From contig NZ_CP040819.1 in NCBI RefSeq assembly GCF_005887635.2, forward strand, positions 186,001-250,000: a DNA stretch of 64,000 nucleotides. The letters run 5' to 3'. A program made the translations under genes and the position numbers. How positions within the stretch are numbered: the first letter of the stretch is position 1; each line of letters begins with the position of its first letter. A model generated the notes under the pieces. It worked only from the letters and a program-made list of their open reading frames with translations, made no database searches and was not told the origin of the DNA. Shown one piece after another: positions 15,397 to 24,812 of the stretch. This DNA comes from Paroceanicella profunda (GTDB lineage Bacteria > Pseudomonadota > Alphaproteobacteria > Rhodobacterales > Rhodobacteraceae).

Positions 15397-17015
15397 CAGG
15401 CCCCCGCTTTCAGCCGGAACCGCTGAACCTTGCCGCTTTCGGTCTTGGGCAGCGCCGCGATGAATTTTACCGAGCGCGGATACTTGTAGGGCGCCACGGT
15501 GTTCTTCACGTGGTCCTGCAGCTCCTTCACCATCACCGGCGAGGCCTCATAGCCCGGGGCCAGCACCACGTGGGCTTCCACGATATGGCCGCGGTCCTCG
15601 TCCGGCACGCCGATCACGCCGCATTCCAGCACCGCGGGGTGGGAGAGCAGGGCCGCCTCCACCTCCGGGCCGGCGATGTTGTAGCCGGAGGACACGATCA
15701 TGTCGTCGGAGCGGGCGGCGAAGTGGAAGTAGCCGTCCTCGTCCTGCACGAAGGTGTCGCCGGGCAGATTCCAGCCGTCGCGCACGAATTTCTTCTGCCG
15801 GTCGTCGGCCATGTAGCGGCAGCCCACGGGCCCGCGCACCGCGAGATGGCCGGGCGTGCCGCGCGGCACCTCGTTCATCTCGTCGTCCACCACCCTGGCC
15901 TCGTAGCCGGTGAGCGGGCGGCCGGTGCAGGCGGCCTTCGCCTCGCCGAAGCGGTTGGAGATGTAGATGTGCAGCATCTCGGTGCCGCCGATCCCGTCGA
16001 GGATCGGCTTGCCGGTCTTCTTCACCCATTCCTCGAACACCGGCGCGGGTAGCGTCTCGCCGGCCGAGACCGCGCAGCGCAGCGAGGAGAGGTCGGCGCC
16101 CGCCTCCATCGCGCGCAGCATGGCGCGGTAGGCGGTGGGGGCGGTGAAGCAGATTGTCGCCCTGTGCTTCTGGATGATCTCGATGAGGTTCGGCGGCGAG
16201 GCGTTCTCCAGCAGCACCGCCGTCGCGCCGAAGCGCAGCGGGAAGATGGCGAGCCCGCCGAGACCGAAGGTGAAGGCCAGCGGCGGCGAGCCGACGAACA
16301 CGTCCTCCGGCGTCACGCTCAGCACTTCCTTCGCATAGGCGTCGGCGATGATCAGCAGGTCGCGGTGAAAGTGCATCGTGGCCTTGGGCACGCCGGTGGA
16401 GCCGGAGGTGAAGCCCAGCAGGGCCACGTCGTCGCGCCCGGTCTTCACCGCCTCGTATTTCACCGACTTGGAGAGGGCGGCGCGGTCCAGCTCCGCGTCA
16501 TGGTTCGCGGTGCCGTCGAAGCCGATCACGGTCTTGAGGTACCGCGACCTGTTCGCGCAGGACATCATCTCGTCCATCATCCGCGTGTCGCAGAGCGCGA
16601 ACTCGATCTCGGCCTTGTCCACCGTCTGGGTGAGTTCCTTCTCCCGCAGCATCGGCATGGTGTTCACCACCACGGCGCCGATCTTGGTGGCCGCCAGCCA
16701 GCAGGCCACCTTGGCCGGGTTGTTGGCGGAGCGGATCAGGACGCGGTTTCCGGGCTTTACCTTGTAATCCTCGACCAGCGCATTGGCGATGCGGTTGGTC
16801 CAGTCGGTGAGTTCCTTGTAGGTGCGCTGACGGCCGTTGCCGATCAGCGCCACATGGTCGCCGAAGCCCTTGGCGACCATGGCATCGGTCAGTTCCACGG
16901 CCGCGTTCAGGTGGTCGGGATACCGGAAACCGTCGAGGAGATAGACCGGCTGATCATCCTCGGCGGGCAGGTTGTCACGGCAGAAAGTGTCGACATGGGC
17001 AGTGGGACCGAGCAT
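15396..17015 (-). CDS. abmG: 2-aminobenzoate-CoA ligase (AMP-forming)
   Basis: 539 residues, acyl-adenylate-forming superfamily. P-loop-like motif GFTSGSTGVPKA (about residues 205-216), core A5-type GIGGTEMLHIYISN as in benzoate-CoA ligases, hinge and A8 region FHFAARSDDMIVSSGYNI, catalytic Lys in PKTESGKVQR near the C-terminus. GGAGG lies 7 bases before the ATG, inside the preceding stop. The benzoate-CoA ligase type and its place beside the 2-aminobenzoyl-CoA monooxygenase/reductase indicate activation of anthranilate to its CoA thioester with ATP. Benzoate or salicylate as substrate cannot be excluded from sequence. Confidence 0.8.
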   Translation of the reverse strand: MLGPTAHVDTFCRDNLPAEDDQPVYLLDGFRYPDHLNAAVELTDAMVAKGFGDHVALIGNGRQRTYKELTDWTNRIANALVEDYKVKPGNRVLIRSANNPAKVACWLAATKIGAVVVNTMPMLREKELTQTVDKAEIEFALCDTRMMDEMMSCANRSRYLKTVIGFDGTANHDAELDRAALSKSVKYEAVKTGRDDVALLGFTSGSTGVPKATMHFHRDLLIIADAYAKEVLSVTPEDVFVGSPPLAFTFGLGGLAIFPLRFGATAVLLENASPPNLIEIIQKHRATICFTAPTAYRAMLRAMEAGADLSSLRCAVSAGETLPAPVFEEWVKKTGKPILDGIGGTEMLHIYISNRFGEAKAACTGRPLTGYEARVVDDEMNEVPRGTPGHLAVRGPVGCRYMADDRQKKFVRDGWNLPGDTFVQDEDGYFHFAARSDDMIVSSGYNIAGPEVEAALLSHPAVLECGVIGVPDEDRGHIVEAHVVLAPGYEASPVMVKELQDHVKNTVAPYKYPRSVKFIAALPKTESGKVQRFRLKAGA

Positions 17016-17018
17016 TGG

Positions 17019-18149
17019 CTAACCTCCGAGTGTCTGTCGGGCGATGATGATTTTCTGGACGTCTGATGCGCCCTCGTAGATGCGCAGCGCACGGATCTCG
17101 CGGTAGAGTTCCTCCACCTTCGAGCCCTTGCGCACGCCGTCCCCGCCATGGATCTGGACCGCCTTGTCGATGACGATCTGGGCCTGGTCGGTGGCGTGAA
17201 GCTTGGCCATGGCGGCCTCGCGGCTCACCCGCGGGGCGCCGCTGTCCTTGGTCCAGGCGGCGCGGTAGACCAGCAGGGCCGAGGCGTCTATGGCCAGCGC
17301 CATGTCGGCGATATGGCCCTGAACCATCTGGATCTCGGCCAGCGGCGCGCCGAAAAGCTGGCGCGAGGTGGCGCGGGCCAGCGTCTCCTCCAGCGCGCGC
17401 CGGGCGAAGCCGAGCGCCGCGGCGCCGACCGTGGAGCGGAACACGTCGAGCACCGACATGGCGATGCGGAAGCCCTTGCCCGGGTCGCCGATCATGGCGG
17501 AGGCCGGCAGGCGGATGTCGTTGAAGCGCAGGCGGGCGAGCGGGTGCGGGGCGATCACCTCCAGCCGCTCGACGATCTCCAGCCCCGGGGCGTCCGCCGG
17601 CAGCAGGAAGGCCGAGAGCCCCTTGGCCCCCGGCCCCTCGCCGGTGCGGGCGAAGACCACGTAGAGATCGGCGATGCCGCCGTTGGAAATCCAGGTCTTC
17701 TCGCCGGAGAGGATGTAGCTGTCCCCCTCCTGCCGCGCGGCGCAGGCGATGTTGGCCACGTCCGAGCCCGAGGCGGGCTCGGTGAGCGCGAAGGCCGAGA
17801 TTGCCTCGCCCGCGCGGGTTTTCGCCAGCCTCGCGCGCTGCTCCGGCGTTCCGAACAGTGAAACGGCGCCCATGCCGAGCCCCTGCATGGCAAAGGCGAA
17901 GTCGGCGAGCCCGTCATGGCGGGCCAGGGTCTCGCGGATGATGCACAGGGAGCGGACGTCGAGCGCCTCCCCCCCCGAATGCTGCAGGAAACCCGCCTGC
18001 CCGAGGGAGGCGACAAGGCCGCGGCAGGCGGCGTCCACGTCCCGGTGGTCCACCGGCAGGTTGGCCGCACACCAGGTTTCCAGCTCGGCGGCAAGCGCGC
18101 GGTGGCGGTCGTCGAAGAACGGCCAGTCGAGGAAGGTCCGGTCCGCCAT
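17019..18149 (-). CDS. acyl-CoA dehydrogenase
   Basis: 376 residues from ATG 18149, which overlaps the stop of the preceding hydratase gene by one base. Typical ACAD motifs: [30 protein letters not shown], the FAD-binding [13 protein letters not shown] and the C-terminal [10 protein letters not shown] carrying the catalytic-position Glu. It contributes a dehydrogenation in the beta-oxidation-like lower part of the 2-aminobenzoyl-CoA pathway. The substrate is inferred from the operon. Confidence 0.87.
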   Translation of the reverse strand: MADRTFLDWPFFDDRHRALAAELETWCAANLPVDHRDVDAACRGLVASLGQAGFLQHSGGEALDVRSLCIIRETLARHDGLADFAFAMQGLGMGAVSLFGTPEQRARLAKTRAGEAISAFALTEPASGSDVANIACAARQEGDSYILSGEKTWISNGGIADLYVVFARTGEGPGAKGLSAFLLPADAPGLEIVERLEVIAPHPLARLRFNDIRLPASAMIGDPGKGFRIAMSVLDVFRSTVGAAALGFARRALEETLARATSRQLFGAPLAEIQMVQGHIADMALAIDASALLVYRAAWTKDSGAPRVSREAAMAKLHATDQAQIVIDKAVQIHGGDGVRKGSKVEELYREIRALRIYEGASDVQKIIIARQTLGG

Positions 18150-18961
18150 CAGTTGCCCTCGAACACGGGTTTCTCGCCGGCCACGAAGGCGTGGTAGGCG
18201 CGCTCGAAATCCTGCGTCTGCATGCACAGGGCCTGGGCCTGGGCCTCGGCCTCGATGGCCTGTTCGGGCGTCATCGACCATTCGTGGTTGAGCTGGGTCT
18301 TGGTCATCATGTTGGCGAAGGTGGGGCCGGAGGCGATCCGCCCGGCGAGCTTCAGCGCGGCGGCGATCAGCTCACCCTCCTCATGCAGCGCATTGTAGAA
18401 GCCCCAGCTCGCGCCCTCCTCGGCGCTCATCACCCGGCCGGTGTAGAGCAGCTCCGCCGCCCGGCCCTGGCCGATGATGCGCGGCAGCATCGCGCAGGCG
18501 CCCATGTCGCAGCCCGCAAGCCCGACCCGGTTGAACAGGAAGGCGGTCTTCGCCGCCGGCGTGGCCAGACGCAGGTCCGAGGCCATGGCGATGATGGCGC
18601 CCGCGCCCACGCAGACGCCGTCCACCGCCGAGATCACCGGCTTGCCGCAGCCCAGGATGGCCTTCACCAGATCGCCGGTCATGCGGGTGAAGGCGAGCAG
18701 CTCCTTCATGTCCATCTTCACCAGCGGGCCGATGATGTCATGCACATCGCCGCCGGAGCAGAAGTTGCCGCCGTTGGGGGTGAAGACCACCACGTCGACG
18801 TCCTCGGCATAGACCATGTCACGGAAGGTGTCGCGCAGCTCGGCATAGCTTTCGAAGGTGAGCGGGTTCTTGCGCTCGGGGCGGCGCAGGTTGATGACCG
18901 CCACGCGGCCCTCCATGCGCCAGTCGAAATGCTGCGGCGTGAGCCCTGCCATCATGGTCAT
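18149..18961 (-). CDS. enoyl-CoA hydratase/isomerase family protein lacking both crotonase glutamates
   Basis: 270-residue crotonase-fold protein. The CoA/oxyanion loops are present ([12 protein letters not shown] and [18 protein letters not shown]). The two catalytic Glu of classical hydratases are absent: the first position lies in GAGAIIA instead of GGCELA, the second in [13 protein letters not shown] instead of PE..LG. This suggests a different reaction, for example ring opening or C-C hydrolysis, within the aminobenzoyl-CoA route. It overlaps the MarR gene upstream (ATGA) and the dehydrogenase gene downstream. Confidence 0.83.
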   Translation of the reverse strand: MTMMAGLTPQHFDWRMEGRVAVINLRRPERKNPLTFESYAELRDTFRDMVYAEDVDVVVFTPNGGNFCSGGDVHDIIGPLVKMDMKELLAFTRMTGDLVKAILGCGKPVISAVDGVCVGAGAIIAMASDLRLATPAAKTAFLFNRVGLAGCDMGACAMLPRIIGQGRAAELLYTGRVMSAEEGASWGFYNALHEEGELIAAALKLAGRIASGPTFANMMTKTQLNHEWSMTPEQAIEAEAQAQALCMQTQDFERAYHAFVAGEKPVFEGN

Positions 18962-19422
18962 CTGCCTGTCCTCCGTATATCGCTCATCATCGTTATGGCC
19001 CGGCGCATGTCCTGCGCCGGGATGTCGCCGATCTGGCCGGCCACCCAGTCGGCGTGGCGCGCGGCCATGCGGCCGAAGTCTTCCTCGCCCTTCGGGGTGA
19101 GGCGCACGACGGTGGCGCGCTTGTCGCCCTCCACCGAGCAGCGGACCACCAGCCCGTCGGCGACCAGCCGGTCCACGATACCGGTGACATTGCCGTTCGA
19201 GACCATGAGCTGGCGCGAGAGCTCGGACATCTTCAGCCCATGGCCGGAGCGCTCCAGCATCGCCATCACGTCGAAGCGCGGCAGGGTGGTGTCGAACTCC
19301 AGCCGCAGCATCTCGCGCATGCCGTTTTCCAGAAAGCGCGTGGTCTTGAGCATCTGCAGCCAGAACCGCAGCGACAGCTTGCCCTCGGTGAGGGCGACCG
19401 GCGGTTGCGGCTCCGGGCTCAT
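18958..19422 (-). CDS. MarR family transcriptional regulator
   Basis: 154 residues. The winged helix spans about residues 48-115: [12 protein letters not shown], recognition-helix region [23 protein letters not shown], wing [21 protein letters not shown]. It is embedded in the aminobenzoyl-CoA operon with 4-base overlaps on both sides, so it is co-transcribed with its presumed targets. The 30-bp palindrome at 22497-22526 between the two divergent units is the best candidate operator. MarR regulators of this kind usually release DNA on binding an aromatic CoA thioester; that ligand is inferred. Confidence 0.88.
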   Translation of the reverse strand: MSPEPQPPVALTEGKLSLRFWLQMLKTTRFLENGMREMLRLEFDTTLPRFDVMAMLERSGHGLKMSELSRQLMVSNGNVTGIVDRLVADGLVVRCSVEGDKRATVVRLTPKGEEDFGRMAARHADWVAGQIGDIPAQDMRRAITMMSDIRRTGR

Positions 19423-20162
19423 GTCTCGCCCCCGGAGATGGAGATCGCCTGCCCGTTCACCGCGTCCGAGCCCGGGCCGCAGAGCCAGAGTGCGGCGGCG
19501 GTCACCTCCGCGGGCAGCACGAGGCGGCGCTGCGGGTTGGTCGCGGCGAGGGCGGCCTTCGCCTCCTCGGCGGATTTCCCGGTCTTTTCCATGATGTTGG
19601 CCACGGAGCGTTCGGTCATCTCGGTTTCCAGGAAGCCCGGGCAGAGCGCGTTCGCGGTGATGCCCTTGCGCGCCACCTCCTGCGCCACCGCGCGGGTGAG
19701 GCCCACCACGCCGTGCTTGGCCGCCGTATAGGGCGCCACGTAGGAATAGCCCTTCAGCCCGGCGGTGGAGGCGATGGCGATCAGCCGGCCCCAGCCTTCC
19801 ATCTGCCGCAGCCCCTCACGGAAGCTGAGGAAGACGCCGGTGAGGTTCACCGAGAGCATCCGTTCCCAGGCATCGAGCCCGGTCTTCGCGAAGGGCGCGC
19901 TCTCCGAGGCGCCGGCATTGGCGATCACGATGTCGACCGGGCCGGCCGCGGCGAACATCGCCGCCACCGAGGCCTCGTCCGTCACGTCGCCGGTCACCAC
20001 CTGCATCGCGCCCTGGCTCACCGCCTCCAGCGGCTCCGCCCGGCGGCCGGTGATGACCACCCGCGCGCCGGCGGCATGGAAGGCGCGGGCCATGTCGGCC
20101 CCTACCCCCGTGCCACCGCCGGTGATGAGCACCGAGCGGCCGGAGAGCGTGCCGCCAGTCAC
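19419..20162 (-). CDS. short-chain dehydrogenase/reductase (SDR)
   Basis: 247-residue classical SDR. Cofactor loop [12 protein letters not shown] (about 14-25), NAG motif IANAGAS, catalytic Ser in IASTAG, Tyr and Lys in YTAAKHG, and C-terminal [15 protein letters not shown] end. It likely oxidises or reduces an alicyclic hydroxy/oxo-CoA intermediate after ring reduction. It overlaps the monooxygenase/reductase gene and the MarR gene by 4 bases each. Confidence 0.87.
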   Translation of the reverse strand: MTGGTLSGRSVLITGGGTGVGADMARAFHAAGARVVITGRRAEPLEAVSQGAMQVVTGDVTDEASVAAMFAAAGPVDIVIANAGASESAPFAKTGLDAWERMLSVNLTGVFLSFREGLRQMEGWGRLIAIASTAGLKGYSYVAPYTAAKHGVVGLTRAVAQEVARKGITANALCPGFLETEMTERSVANIMEKTGKSAEEAKAALAATNPQRRLVLPAEVTAAALWLCGPGSDAVNGQAISISGGET

Positions 20163-22441
20163 GCGCCGGCCTGCTGGCGGGCGCGCTCGGCCAGCGTGAT
20201 CGCCTGTCGGCGTCCACCCTCGTAGGGCGCGGGCCAGGCCTGCTCGGTGTCGCCGAGCGCGATGCCGGCGTGCAGGGTCCAGTACGGGTCGGCGAGGTGG
20301 GGCCGCGCGAGCAGCACCAGGTCGGCGCGCCCGGCCATCAGGATGGAGTTCACATGGTCCGGCTCGTAGATGTTGCCCGCGACCAGCGTGGTGATGCCCG
20401 CCTCGTTGCGGATGCGGTCGGAGAACGGCGCCTGGAACATGCGGCCGTAGACCGGCTTCTCTTCCTTGGTGGTCTGGCCGGAGGAGACGTTGATCGCGTC
20501 CGCCCCCGCGGCAGTGAACAGCTTCGCGATCTCCACGGCCTCGTCCGGGGTCACCCCCTCCTCGCCCATCCAGTCATGGGCGGAGATGCGCACAGTCATC
20601 GGCTTTTCGGCCGGCCAGGCGGCGCGCATGGCATGGAACACCTCCAGCGGGAAGCGCATGCGGTTCTCGAGGCTCCCGCCGTAGTCGTCCTCGCGGGTGT
20701 TGGACACCGGCGAGATGAAGGAGGCGAGCAGATAGCCATGGGCGGCGTGCATCTCGATCATGTCGAAGCCGGCGCGGGCCGCGGCCTCGGTGGCGGACAC
20801 GAACTGGTCGCGCACCGCGTCCATCCCGGCGCGGTCCATCGCCTTCGGGGTCTGGTTGCCGGGCTGGTAGGGGATGGCGGAGGCCGAGATCAGCGGCCAG
20901 TTGCCCTCGGGCAGCGGCGCGTCGATCTTCTCGAAGCCGCGCTGGGTGGAGCCCTTGCGCCCCGCATGCCCGATCTGGCAGCAGATCTTCGCATCCGTCT
21001 CGGCATGGACGAAGCCGGTGAGCCGCGCCCAGGCCGCCTCCGCCTCCGGGCTGTAGAGGCCCGGGCAGCCGGGGGTGATCCGGCCTTCCGGGCTCACGCA
21101 GGCCATCTCGGTGAAGACGAGGCCGGCGCCGCCCTTCGCGCGCTCGGCGTAATGCACGAAATGCCAGTCCGTGGGCACACCGTCCACCGCCTTGTACTGC
21201 GCCATGGGAGAGACGACGACGCGGTTGCTCAGCGTCATGTCCCGCAGCTTGAAGGGCGCGAACATCGGCACCCGGTCGGAGTTGGAGCCCGCCTGGGCCT
21301 GGAACCAGCGCTCGGCCGATTTCAGCCATTCCGGGTCGCGCAGGCGCAGGTTCTCGTGGGAGATGCGCTGCGAGCGTGTGAGCAGCGAGTAGTTGAACTG
21401 AACCGGGTCGAGGTCGAGGTAGCGCTCCACCTCCTCGAACCACTCGGTGGAGTTGCGTGCGGCGGACTGCAGGCGCAGGACGTCGGTGCGCCGCTCCTCC
21501 TGGTAGCGCTCGAAGGCGGCCTCCGGCGTGGGTTCCTCGTTCACCAGCCGTGCGAGGGCGATGGCGCTCTCCATGCCCAGCTTGGAGCCCGAGCCGATGG
21601 AGAAATGCGCCGTGGCCGAGGCGTCGCCCAGCAGCACCACGTTCTCGTGGTGCCATTTCTCGCACAGCACGCGGGGGAAGTTGATCCAGGCCGAGCCGCG
21701 GATGTGGTTCGCGTTGGTCATCAGCGCGTGGCCGCCGAGATGGCTCGCGAAGATCTTCTCGCAGACCGCGATGCTCTCCTGCTGCGACATGGTGCCGAAG
21801 CCGAAGGCCTCCCAGGTTTCCGGGCCGCATTCCACGATGAAGGTCGCGGTGTCGGCGTCGAACTGGTAGGCATGCGCCCAGACCCAGCCATGCTCGGTCT
21901 TCTCGAAGATGAAGGTGAAGGCGTTGTCGAATTTCTGATGCGTGCCGAGCCAGACAAACTTGCACTTGCGGATGTCGATGTCGGGCTGGAAGGCCTCGGC
22001 GAATTTCGTGCGCGTGCGCGAGTTCAGCCCGTCGGCCGCCACCACGAGGTCATAGTCGCCCATGATGGCCTCGGTATCCGGCACGTCGGTCTCGAAGCGC
22101 AGATCCACGCCCAGTTCCCGCGCGCGGTCCTGCAGCAGCAGCAGCAGGCGCTTGCGCCCGATTCCGCAGAAGCCGTGGCCGGAGGAGACCGTCGAGACCC
22201 CCTTGTGAACCACCTGAACATCGTCCCAATAGGCGAAATGCTCGCGAATCGCCGCCGCGCTCACCGGGTCATTGGCGGCGAGGTTGTCGAGCGTCTCGTC
22301 CGACAGCACGACCCCCCAGCCGAAGGTGTCATCGGCGCGGTTGCGCTCGAACACCGTGACCTCATGCGCAGGATCCTGCAGCTTCATGCTGATGGCGAAA
22401 TAGAGGCCCGCGGGCCCTCCACCGAGGCAAGCGACTTTCAT
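20159..22441 (-). CDS. abmA: 2-aminobenzoyl-CoA monooxygenase/reductase (ACMR), fused flavoprotein
   Basis: 760 residues from ATG 22441; a 22-residue upstream extension was rejected. The N-terminal half (about 1-380) is a group A FAD monooxygenase: GGGPAG at residues 8-13, [25 protein letters not shown]. The C-terminal half (about 390-760) is an Old Yellow Enzyme-type FMN reductase: [44 protein letters not shown]. This fusion is characteristic of ACMR from Azoarcus evansii, which hydroxylates and then reduces the ring of 2-aminobenzoyl-CoA. Databases often label it salicylyl-CoA 5-hydroxylase/oxidoreductase. It is the first gene of the minus-strand operon, next to the palindromic operator. 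Confidence 0.88.
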   Translation of the reverse strand: MKVACLGGGPAGLYFAISMKLQDPAHEVTVFERNRADDTFGWGVVLSDETLDNLAANDPVSAAAIREHFAYWDDVQVVHKGVSTVSSGHGFCGIGRKRLLLLLQDRARELGVDLRFETDVPDTEAIMGDYDLVVAADGLNSRTRTKFAEAFQPDIDIRKCKFVWLGTHQKFDNAFTFIFEKTEHGWVWAHAYQFDADTATFIVECGPETWEAFGFGTMSQQESIAVCEKIFASHLGGHALMTNANHIRGSAWINFPRVLCEKWHHENVVLLGDASATAHFSIGSGSKLGMESAIALARLVNEEPTPEAAFERYQEERRTDVLRLQSAARNSTEWFEEVERYLDLDPVQFNYSLLTRSQRISHENLRLRDPEWLKSAERWFQAQAGSNSDRVPMFAPFKLRDMTLSNRVVVSPMAQYKAVDGVPTDWHFVHYAERAKGGAGLVFTEMACVSPEGRITPGCPGLYSPEAEAAWARLTGFVHAETDAKICCQIGHAGRKGSTQRGFEKIDAPLPEGNWPLISASAIPYQPGNQTPKAMDRAGMDAVRDQFVSATEAAARAGFDMIEMHAAHGYLLASFISPVSNTREDDYGGSLENRMRFPLEVFHAMRAAWPAEKPMTVRISAHDWMGEEGVTPDEAVEIAKLFTAAGADAINVSSGQTTKEEKPVYGRMFQAPFSDRIRNEAGITTLVAGNIYEPDHVNSILMAGRADLVLLARPHLADPYWTLHAGIALGDTEQAWPAPYEGGRRQAITLAERARQQAGA

Positions 22442-22496
22442 GGCGTGGACTCCTGAATCTCGTTCTCGGAAATCAGCCTTGCACCGTTTCCACATC

Positions 22497-22526
22497 ATTT
22501 CAAGCATAAACCTTTATACTTGAAAT
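22497..22526. promoter_or_regulatory. 30-bp palindromic operator, probable MarR site
   Basis: ATTTCAAG (22497-22504) and CTTGAAAT (22519-22526) with inner arms ATAAA and TTTAT form a near-perfect palindrome around CC. Only one symmetric pair (22505/22518) and the centre break it. It lies 56 bases before abmA and 21 bases before the plus-strand hydratase start, well placed to control both units. Confidence 0.8.
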
Positions 22527-22546
22527 ACCAGCCCGGGAGGGTCTTA

Positions 22547-23323
22547 ATGGCGCCCATGAGCACAGACACGCTTCGCACCGAACTCCATGAGGGATGGGCC
22601 CGGCTCACCCTCGCGCGCCCCGAGCGGCGCAATGCCCTCAACACCGCGCTGCTGGCCGAGCTGGCCGCGGCGCTGACGCGCCTCGACGCCGATGCCCAGG
22701 TCCGTGTCGTGGTGATCGCGGGGGCCGACGGCCATTTCGCCGCCGGCGCCGACATCGGCGAGATCGCGACCAAGACCACCGCCGAGGGGCGGGTCGACCT
22801 GCGCAAGGACAGCTGGGCGGCGATCCGCGGCTTCTCCAAGCCGCTCATCGCGGCCGTCGAGGGCTATTGCCTGGGCGGCGGCTGCGAGTTGGCGCTGATG
22901 TCCGACATCATGATCGTGGCGCCGGATGCCCAGCTGGGCCTGCCGGAGACCAATCTCGGCATCATCCCCGGTGCCGGCGGGGCGGAGCGGCTCACGGCGC
23001 TGATCGGCCGGGCCCGGGCCATGCGCATGGTGCTGTCGGGAGAGATCATCCCCGGCAGCCTGGCGCATGACTGGGGCATGGCCGCCTTCCTCGCCGAGGA
23101 TGTGCAGGGCGAGGCGGAAGACCTCGCGCGCCGGCTTGCCCGCCGGGCGCCGCTTGCCCTCATGGCCGCGAAGCGCGCCGTGGTCGGGGCCTCCGAATCG
23201 CCGCTCGCCGGCACGCTCGCGGCCACGCGCACCGCCTTCGAGGACCTGCTCGACAGCGCCGACAAGGCCGAGGGCATCGCCGCCTTCGGCGCCCGGCGCC
23301 ACCCCGTCTTCACGGGCCGCTGA
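22547..23323 (+). CDS. enoyl-CoA hydratase
   Basis: 258 residues from ATG 22547 with GGGAGG (22535-22540) six bases before. The ORF start at 22520 falls in the operator. Crotonase features are complete: HFAAGADIGEI and GYCLGGGCELALM oxyanion loops, first catalytic Glu in GGCELA, second in LPETNLGIIPGAGG. It hydrates an enoyl-CoA intermediate of the aminobenzoate route. First gene of the plus-strand unit, divergent from abmA. Confidence 0.88.
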   Translation: MAPMSTDTLRTELHEGWARLTLARPERRNALNTALLAELAAALTRLDADAQVRVVVIAGADGHFAAGADIGEIATKTTAEGRVDLRKDSWAAIRGFSKPLIAAVEGYCLGGGCELALMSDIMIVAPDAQLGLPETNLGIIPGAGGAERLTALIGRARAMRMVLSGEIIPGSLAHDWGMAAFLAEDVQGEAEDLARRLARRAPLALMAAKRAVVGASESPLAGTLAATRTAFEDLLDSADKAEGIAAFGARRHPVFTGR

Positions 23324-23348
23324 GCCCCTTCCCCGATCCGGAGATCCC

Positions 23349-24476
23349 ATGCCAGATTTCGCCACCATCGCCATTGCCGGAGCCGGTGCCATGGGCAGCG
23401 GCATCGCGCAGGTCTGCGCCCAGTCCGGGCGCGACGTGCTGCTGTTCGACCTCTCCGCACCGGCGCGCGAGCGCGGGCGCGAGGCGATCTCGGACAATCT
23501 CGACCGGCAGATCTCGAAGGGCCGGATCAGCCGTAGCACCGCGGAGACCATCCTGTCGCGCATCCGCCTCGCCGCCACCCCGGAGGCCCTCGCCCCCGCC
23601 GGGCTGGTGATCGAGGCGATCATCGAGAAGCCGGAGCCCAAGCAGGCGCTGTTCCGCGCGCTGGAGGCGATCTGCGGCCCGGAGACGGTGTTTGCCACCA
23701 ACACCTCCTCCATCGGCGTGGGGGAGATCGCGTCGGCGCTGGCCGTGCCGGTGCGCCTTGCGGGGCTGCATTTCTTCAACCCCGCCCAGGTGATGAAACT
23801 GGTCGAGGTGGTGGGCCATGCCGCCACGCCGCCCGCCCTCACCGAGCGGCTGGCCGCCTTCGCCCGCGACATCGGCAAGACCCCGGTGATCTGCGCCGAC
23901 AGCCCCGGCTTCATCGTGAACCGCTGCGCGCGGCCGTTCTACGGCGAGGCGCTGGCGATCCTGGAGGAGGGGGTGTTCGACGCCCCGGCCATCGACGCGG
24001 CCATGCGCGCGCGCGGCTACCGGATGGGCCCCTTCGCGCTCATCGACCTGGTGGGAGCGGACATCAACCTCGCCGCGACCGAGACGGTCTGGGCCGCGCT
24101 GGGGCGGAACCCGCGTTACCTGCCCTTCCCGGCGCTGCGCGCGCAGGTGGCGCGCGGCGATCTGGGGGCCAAGACCGGCCGCGGCTTCGTGACCCCGGCC
24201 GTGGAGGCCGCGCCCGCGCCGGAGGCGGTGGCGGACCGGATCGAGGCTGCGCTGGTGAACGAGGCCGCGCACATGTGCGACGAGGGGCTGGCGGATGCCG
24301 CCGGCATCGACACCGCGATGAAGCTGGGGCTGAACTTCCCGCGCGGCCCGTTCGAGATCCTCGCGGCCGTGGGGCCGGCGGAGGTGCGCGCCCGCCTCGC
24401 CGCCGCCGCCGCCACCGCGCCGGACGCGCTGAAGCCGCGCTACGCGCCGGCCGCCGCGCTGGACACCCCGGCGTGA
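23349..24476 (+). CDS. 3-hydroxyacyl-CoA dehydrogenase (PaaH/PaaC-like)
   Basis: 375 residues from ATG 23349, GGAG upstream. NAD-binding GAGAMGSGIAQVCAQSG (about 9-25), catalytic His in AGLHFFNP, NRCARPFYGEA, and two C-terminal 3HCDH domains. The second is a shorter repeat near GIDTAMKLGLNFPRGP. Oxidises a 3-hydroxyacyl-CoA, consistent with adipyl/pimelyl-type intermediates at the end of the pathway. It lies 25 bases after the hydratase gene. Confidence 0.87.
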   Translation: MPDFATIAIAGAGAMGSGIAQVCAQSGRDVLLFDLSAPARERGREAISDNLDRQISKGRISRSTAETILSRIRLAATPEALAPAGLVIEAIIEKPEPKQALFRALEAICGPETVFATNTSSIGVGEIASALAVPVRLAGLHFFNPAQVMKLVEVVGHAATPPALTERLAAFARDIGKTPVICADSPGFIVNRCARPFYGEALAILEEGVFDAPAIDAAMRARGYRMGPFALIDLVGADINLAATETVWAALGRNPRYLPFPALRAQVARGDLGAKTGRGFVTPAVEAAPAPEAVADRIEAALVNEAAHMCDEGLADAAGIDTAMKLGLNFPRGPFEILAAVGPAEVRARLAAAAATAPDALKPRYAPAAALDTPA

Positions 24477-24812
24477 GGGCCCGCGCCGCGGACCACCTTC
24501 AAGTCTGCCGCCCCGCCGGAGCGGCTTCCGCGCTGCGGGATCATCTCTGCGCCGGATGCACCGGCCCGGCGGCCCTCGCTGCGGGTTGCGGCCGCCGCGC
24601 CGCCCCGCAGGGTGCCCGGTGGCCAGGTCTCCGGCCTGCCGCGCATCGCAGCGCAGGCCCGGTGGGGCGGGAGCGGCCTGCTTCGGCTTCGGGTGCGGCG
24701 GACCGTCCGGCCGTCCGGGCCGCCTGCCCTGACCGCATGTCCTCGCCCGGCTCGCGCGCTGCGCCGGCCCGGGCTGTTTCCCTCCCCCCTTCGCACTGAC
24801 AGGAGCTCGCCC
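24477..24812. other. non-coding gap
   Basis: 336 GC-rich bases between the dehydrogenase and hydrolase genes. An in-frame extension of the hydrolase ORF enters it but resembles no protein. Only the AGGAG at 24801-24805 before the hydrolase ATG is notable. Confidence 0.5.

Noticed and set aside
20159..22441. Frameshift or assembly fusion of two separate enzymes
   Set aside because: A monooxygenase joined to an Old Yellow Enzyme domain is the known natural architecture of 2-aminobenzoyl-CoA monooxygenase/reductase.
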